Assembly (NCBI GenBank): GCA_004325065.1 | Contig: PITI01000004.1 | Span: 1 to 56,807 of the forward strand | Source: Hamiltosporidium magnivora | Taxonomy: Eukaryota; Microsporidia; Dubosqiidae | Direction of reading: 5' to 3' | DNA length: 56,807 nucleotides | Shown: positions 52,385 through 56,807 of the stretch, in pieces | Layout: every line of letters begins with the position of its first letter | Position numbering within the stretch: the first letter of the stretch is position 1 | The notes under the pieces: model-generated | Databases searched by the model: none | What the model was told of the DNA's origin: nothing | What the model saw: only the letters and a program-made list of their open reading frames with translations | Made by a program: the position numbers and the translations under genes

Positions 52385-52390
52385 GGGGGT
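52385..52390 (-). promoter_or_regulatory. CCC start-site motif of the histone chaperone gene
   Basis: On the minus strand ACCCCC abuts the ATG. Microsporidian genes commonly have a CCC-like motif just upstream of the start codon that sits at or near the transcription start, giving almost leaderless mRNAs. The motif supports this start codon. Confidence 0.7.
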
Positions 52391-52420
52391 ATAGCGGACT
52401 AAGGTAGAAATTATATTTTT

Positions 52421-52535
52421 AGAAAAAAACGAAAAAAAAGTTTTGTTAAATTAAAGGTTGCATAATATGGGTTTATTAGAAAAAACGAAAATTTTTTTCT
52501 ATTAAATTAAGCGTTGCATAATATAAGGGTTTATT
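52421..52535. repeat. Two-copy tandem duplication upstream of the histone chaperone gene
   Basis: The unit of about 57 bp occurs at 52421-52477 and 52478-52535. Both copies contain an agaaaaaa-cgaaaa start, a ttaaattaa block, gttgcataatat and a gggtttatt end. It starts 37 bp upstream of the chaperone start codon, inside the 438-bp spacer to the next gene. It may double an upstream promoter element, or be neutral slippage. The rest of the spacer to 52822 is plain AT-rich DNA. Confidence 0.75.
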
Positions 52536-52822
52536 AAAAATAATTACTTAATTTAAGATATAGCAACAGTTTTTTTATGCAAATTAGATATTATTAATAA
52601 TATCGTATAAAATAAGAACAGCTAGATAATCATTTTATTGATATTTATAAGTAAAAAAAAATATATATTTCCAAAAATTATTATTAATAAATCATTTAAA
52701 AAAATTCTCACTTTTGATGAAAAAAATTAATTCACACTTAAAGAATCACTTTAAATTTAAATTAAATCTACTTGATAATATTTTAATAAATAAAATTCTG
52801 AATTTGTTAACTCTCTTAAATT

Positions 52823-54952
52823 TTATTTTATAATATCATAACAAATGACATTACTATAAAGATCAAGAATGCCTTTAAATTGCTTTTGTAAATTTTTCTG
52901 TATTTTAAAACAATCTTCCTCGTTAAGCATTTTTCTATCAATTAAACATCTTAAAAGTAAATCAATTATCTGAACGGATTTAAAACTTATAATAAATTTG
53001 TTGATAGCATTTATTACTGCTTCTTTGCGTGTGAAAATAATTTCAATAATTTCTGACAAAATTTCACTACAAAAATTATCTTCTAAAATATTGTAAATTA
53101 CTGTATAATCACTGTTATTTAAGATTTCTTTATTTATGAGTAACGAAATTGTTTGTAAATAATTTTTATCTTCGATGCTTCTTTGAATTAAAAAATTTGT
53201 TTGAATTAAATTTTCTTTTGATTTTTTTATAGCGGTTTGGTGAGATTCTGTTATATCAATAAAAAAATTAATTTGGCCATCAGAAGTGCCCGTGTAAAGA
53301 CCGTTGTGGTAGAATAAAGACCAGATTTTTGTATTTTGTGTGTCGAGTGTGTTTAAGCATTTCAATTTTTTTGTGTCCCAAATTTTTATTATTCCGTTGA
53401 GGTCACTAGAAATTACTTGAGTGTCGTTATTGAAAACTAGGCATTTGACCACAGCTGTTGTATGTCCGTGAAGTATTTGGCTGTCATACGTATCAAGATT
53501 GTGGATTTGAACAGTTGTATCAGAAGATGATGAAGCAAGTATATTTTGTCCAAAAGAGACTGACCAAATACCTTGTGTATGTGATTTTATGCTTTTTAAA
53601 ATAGTTCCATTAAAATCAAAAATATTTATACTTTTGTCTTGTGAGCCAGTGGCAATCATTTTACGATATTTTGAAATTTCCAAAGAATTGATTTCTTTAG
53701 AATGAACTTGTTTGGTAAAAATGGTTTTGATTTTATCATTTTTAATTTTAAAAATTTGTAATGTTTTATCTTTTCCAGCTGTGGCTATCAAATCTTTAAA
53801 AATAGCTGTTCCATTTATAGAATCGGTATGCGTTTTTATTTTTTTAATTTTTTTTATTTTCTTACCTTCAATTCTCCAAATTATTGCTGTCTTATCACGA
53901 GAACCACTTATTAAATACTCGTCTGACAAATCTAGACTAAGTATAGCGTCCCTGTGTCCCTTAAGTAAATAGGATTTACACGCAAATTTTCCATTTTCAT
54001 TAAAATCATTTAAATCCAAATATCTGAGTATTTCACTATTTGTAGAAATAAAAATTCTCTTTTTATTATCCATTTTCATATCTGTAATTTCATCTGCATT
54101 TCCAGTCAAAATATATTTAATTTTGAAATCTTTCAAATCTACAACTATAAAATCATATTCATTGGTAACTAAAATTAAATTATCAAAAAATATTTCTGTT
54201 CTGATAATTTCACAATAAACATTTAAAAGTTTCTTCGGCGTACGATTGTTTTGTAAAAAATATATTTTATTATTATTTATTCCATATAATTGATTTTCAT
54301 AATGAAATATTAAAAAATCTTTTTTTAATTCCAAAGTTTCGATTACAGAAGAAGTTATAAAATCATAAATAAAAAGTTTTCCAGAAACAAACGAAATATA
54401 AACAGTAATACACGGATTTACTGTATTCTCTGCACAGTAAATACTTCTTATTGGTTCATTAAATTCATGCGTTTTTAAAATATTACTTGTCAAATCATAA
54501 TATAGCACGGTTCCAATCTCATCAACGACAAATATTTTTTTATTTTCAATTTCTAAAAATTTATACGAATTATTATTTTTAAATAAAATTTCTATTTTTC
54601 GAGTCGTAAAACAAAATCTACGAACACATTTATCGCTACAAAGAAAAATAAGAAAATCTTCTATTCCTTTCATACATAATATTGTATAATTTTGTATATT
54701 AGTTTTATAAATAAGATTTCCAAATAAGTCGATAATATTCAAAGCGGAATCATAAGTAATTATTTTATTATTATGAATGGTAAATAAAAGAATTTTCTTT
54801 AAAAATTTAATTTCTTCGACTTTAAAAGTCGTTAAATTCGTTATTCTGATTGAAGAATCAAAAATTGTATAAAAATTTATTTCATTCACATAAAAATATG
54901 GCGTGTCAGATATCGGAATAAAGGAACGATCAATTTGAAGAATTGATATCAT
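52823..54952 (-). CDS. UTP13: Utp13/TBL3, WD40 subunit of the small-subunit processome
   Basis: This is a component of the UTP-B subcomplex, which binds nascent pre-rRNA in the nucleolus and is needed for 18S rRNA processing. The N-terminal half (about 1-325) is a diverged WD40 propeller with few canonical GH/WD pairs. The second propeller is clear: GHRDAILSLDL (332) to TAIIW (355-359), THTDSINGT to LQIF, VHSKEINSLEIS to INIF, SHTQGIWSVSF to VQIHN, GHTTAVVKCLVF (496) to IKIW (522-525), and a last blade ending FFIDITESHQ at 563-572. The block order SGSRDKT, TAGKDKT, ATGSQDKS matches Utp13/TBL3, as does the ITESHQ junction into the helical C-terminal Utp13 domain (about 575-672). At 709 residues it is shorter than yeast Utp13 (about 800). 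The ATG is preceded by GCCCCACA, supporting the start. On the minus strand AATAAA (52822-52827) overlaps the TAA stop. Other WD40 proteins are less likely because of the C-terminal domain. Confidence 0.9.
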   Translation of the reverse strand: MISILQIDRSFIPISDTPYFYVNEINFYTIFDSSIRITNLTTFKVEEIKFLKKILLFTIHNNKIITYDSALNIIDLFGNLIYKTNIQNYTILCMKGIEDFLIFLCSDKCVRRFCFTTRKIEILFKNNNSYKFLEIENKKIFVVDEIGTVLYYDLTSNILKTHEFNEPIRSIYCAENTVNPCITVYISFVSGKLFIYDFITSSVIETLELKKDFLIFHYENQLYGINNNKIYFLQNNRTPKKLLNVYCEIIRTEIFFDNLILVTNEYDFIVVDLKDFKIKYILTGNADEITDMKMDNKKRIFISTNSEILRYLDLNDFNENGKFACKSYLLKGHRDAILSLDLSDEYLISGSRDKTAIIWRIEGKKIKKIKKIKTHTDSINGTAIFKDLIATAGKDKTLQIFKIKNDKIKTIFTKQVHSKEINSLEISKYRKMIATGSQDKSINIFDFNGTILKSIKSHTQGIWSVSFGQNILASSSSDTTVQIHNLDTYDSQILHGHTTAVVKCLVFNNDTQVISSDLNGIIKIWDTKKLKCLNTLDTQNTKIWSLFYHNGLYTGTSDGQINFFIDITESHQTAIKKSKENLIQTNFLIQRSIEDKNYLQTISLLINKEILNNSDYTVIYNILEDNFCSEILSEIIEIIFTRKEAVINAINKFIISFKSVQIIDLLLRCLIDRKMLNEEDCFKIQKNLQKQFKGILDLYSNVICYDIIK

Positions 54953-54960
54953 TGTGGGGC
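54953..54960 (-). promoter_or_regulatory. CCC start-site motif of UTP13
   Basis: The minus strand reads GCCCCACA immediately before the ATG, placing the C run 3 bases from the start codon. Upstream are A/T-rich tracts (54976-55015, with AAATTT-like boxes) that could serve as the core promoter. Confidence 0.65.
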
Positions 54961-55100
54961 TTTAAATAAAAATTATCTTCAAATTTTTTTTTAAATTTTT
55001 TTATTTTTATAAATTAATGGCGCTTTAAAAAACTGATAATTTAAGAAAAATAAAAAGAATTTACCAGTAAAAATTTATAAATCAAAGTTAAATAAAAAAA

Positions 55101-55318
55101 TAAGAATAATAAGAATTATTAGTGTTACTACGAATAATATGAAATATGAAAAAAATAAGAATAATAAGAATTATTAGTGTTACTACGAATATAAAAAAAA
55201 CATAAAATATCTAAGAATTATAAGAATAATACGAATTATTAGTATTAATACGAATATAAAGGATATATGACACATTAAAAAAATAAAAATAATACGAATT
55301 ATTGGTGATACTACGAAT
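55101..55318. repeat. Four-copy tandem repeat upstream of UTP13
   Basis: A 35-bp core (taagaataataagaattatt followed by agtgttactacgaat) occurs at about 55101-55136, 55156-55190, 55221-55255 and 55284-55318, with periods of 55, 65 and 63 bp. The variable A-rich spacers differ in length. Each core contains a small dyad, aataat-x4-attatt, whose 4-base loop is aaga in copies 1-2 and acga in copies 3-4. The block starts about 140 bp upstream of the UTP13 start codon, so it may lie in or near its promoter. Confidence 0.85.
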
Positions 55319-56807
55319 AATAAAGATGCTTACTCATATAATTTAAACGTAAGGAAATATTTTTTTATTCTCAACAAAAATTTAAATAAAAAAATGTGCT
55401 TTTTTCTTGAGCCACGAATAATGAAAGTGGATTTATAATTTTGTTCTTCAATTTCTTTATTATTCTGGTATTTTTCTTTCTTAGATAATTTTTAAATTTG
55501 AAGAATTTTAGTTGGTTTTTTTTTTAAAAAATTGTTCTTGTAGTATGAAATATTTTTTAAATAAATAAATGTTTTTTAATTTTGGTAATGAAATTTGTTT
55601 TCAAATGAGTGAATGTATTTGGTTTATAAAAGACAAATTTTGATATTCGAAATGAATTTTTTACGTATAAAAAATACCGAAAAACTTTACTTTTCTTACT
55701 GATCAAGCTATTTATCTTTATCAAAGGTTTTTTGTAGATAAATAAAATAAAATTGGATTAAATTTTTTATCTTGAATTGGTATATTACTTTTTCCAAACA
55801 TTTAAATTGAAAATATTTTATCTGAACACAAGGATATATTATGAATATATTTCGGAACGAAAGCTTAAAGAGTTTACAGAGAATTCTCTTACTTGAAAAG
55901 CGACGTTTAAATAATATTTATATTCTTTCCAAGTCTATAAATTTATTATTAAGGCCTCTGTGCAGACTTTAAATAGTTTAAAATAACAAAAATGAGGTTC
56001 ATTCTGTGAAACACTTTCAATTTTACAGTATTCTGAAATCATATTAAAATTAAAAGATGTTTTGAATAACAATTTGTCGGTTTTTTACCGCTTAGAGAAA
56101 AACCGGTCTGCATATGATTTATAAGACATTAATACGTCGATTTTTAGGGGAAATAAATTTTACAAACTAAGAAATTTAAAGTTTCTTTGAAAATAAAATT
56201 TTCATCTTGATTGATTGTAGATTTAATATTTTTAAGAATCGTTTATCAAACTTAAAAGTTAGGTTGATTGTATTACATTTAAGATTTATAAACACATTAG
56301 AAATTGAATGGACTATTCGTTGCATTTATGACGATATAACTTGTAATCAAAAAGTTTTTCTATTTTATTGAAAAGACAAGTAGAAAAGGAAGTATAAAAC
56401 TCATTTCCTGTTGATCTCGTTTAAGTCTTACTGTGACAATACTCATTTCATTAAACAAAATTTATTTTTATAATTTTGCTTCGATTGAAAAAACTAAGAT
56501 TCGCTTATATTTATACATTTGTTTGTTAAAATAAAAGAAACTCTGATATTTCATCCTTAAACGATACGAAATATAAATTTAGACGAATATTTGAGGACAA
56601 TGTTGTCTCTGTTTAATAAATTTTATTAAATACAGGCAATACTTAGGTTGAAAAAACTCGAGATAATTTGTAGCTATAAAATTATACAAAGCGATTCCTA
56701 TAAATTATATCATAAATCTTTGTATTTTTTAGACACGCACAATACATTCTGTGGTTGTATAAATTAATATGTTATATCTGCCATATTCAAAAAATATTTT
56801 TGTGGTT
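55319..56807. other. Gene-free AT-rich right end
   Basis: No frame, repeat or RNA gene was recognised up to the window end. Confidence 0.55.

Noticed and set aside
52065..52407. Plus-strand frames at 52065-52256 and 52207-52407
   Set aside because: They are antisense to the well-supported TPR gene.
53712..53972. 86-codon plus-strand frame
   Set aside because: It is antisense to the WD40 repeats of UTP13.
55101..55318. CRISPR-like array
   Set aside because: Spacers are short, A-rich and related to one another, periods vary, and the organism is eukaryotic.

Overview
The window looks like nuclear DNA of a microsporidian with an enlarged, gene-poor, very AT-rich genome. Three observations support this. 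Two clear eukaryotic housekeeping genes lie at the right end, and both are short and intron-free. Their start codons are preceded within a few bases by a run of C (CCCCC or CCCC), the arrangement known as the microsporidian CCC start motif, and one has an AATAAA signal overlapping its stop codon. The mobile-element relics (an IS1595/Merlin-type transposase and a Dong/R4-type non-LTR retrotransposon) are of kinds reported from microsporidia. I cannot name the species. An Edhazardia-like expanded genome would fit, but that is inference.

Layout. Positions 1-1314 hold the edge of a repeat whose second copy is at 48512, then a decayed Merlin-type transposase (177-1314) interrupted by a 154-bp piece of another repeat. 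An intact orphan gene for a probable secreted protein is at 4395-5699. From 5700 to 51667, about 46 kb, I find no convincing intact gene. This desert contains four same-strand copies of a 210-230 bp SINE-like repeat (13831, 24094, 31837, 33554), a relic of a REL-endonuclease non-LTR retrotransposon (19949-21850), a second copy of the 150-bp repeat (24501), a short decayed coding patch on the minus strand (34681-34868) and a GC-richer repeat island (47925-48551). The right end carries two genes in tandem on the minus strand: a NASP/Hif1/Sim3-like TPR histone chaperone (51668-52384) and the WD40 protein Utp13/TBL3 of the small-subunit processome (52823-54952). A short tandem duplication lies upstream of the first, and a four-copy tandem repeat lies just beyond the second.

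The two recognised genes serve basic nuclear functions (histone handling and 18S rRNA maturation) and need not act together. Most of the window is mobile-element debris and unrecognisable AT-rich sequence. The least explained elements are the SINE-like family, the GC-rich island, the secreted orphan, and an A-rich to T-rich strand asymmetry that follows the orientation of the nearest gene.
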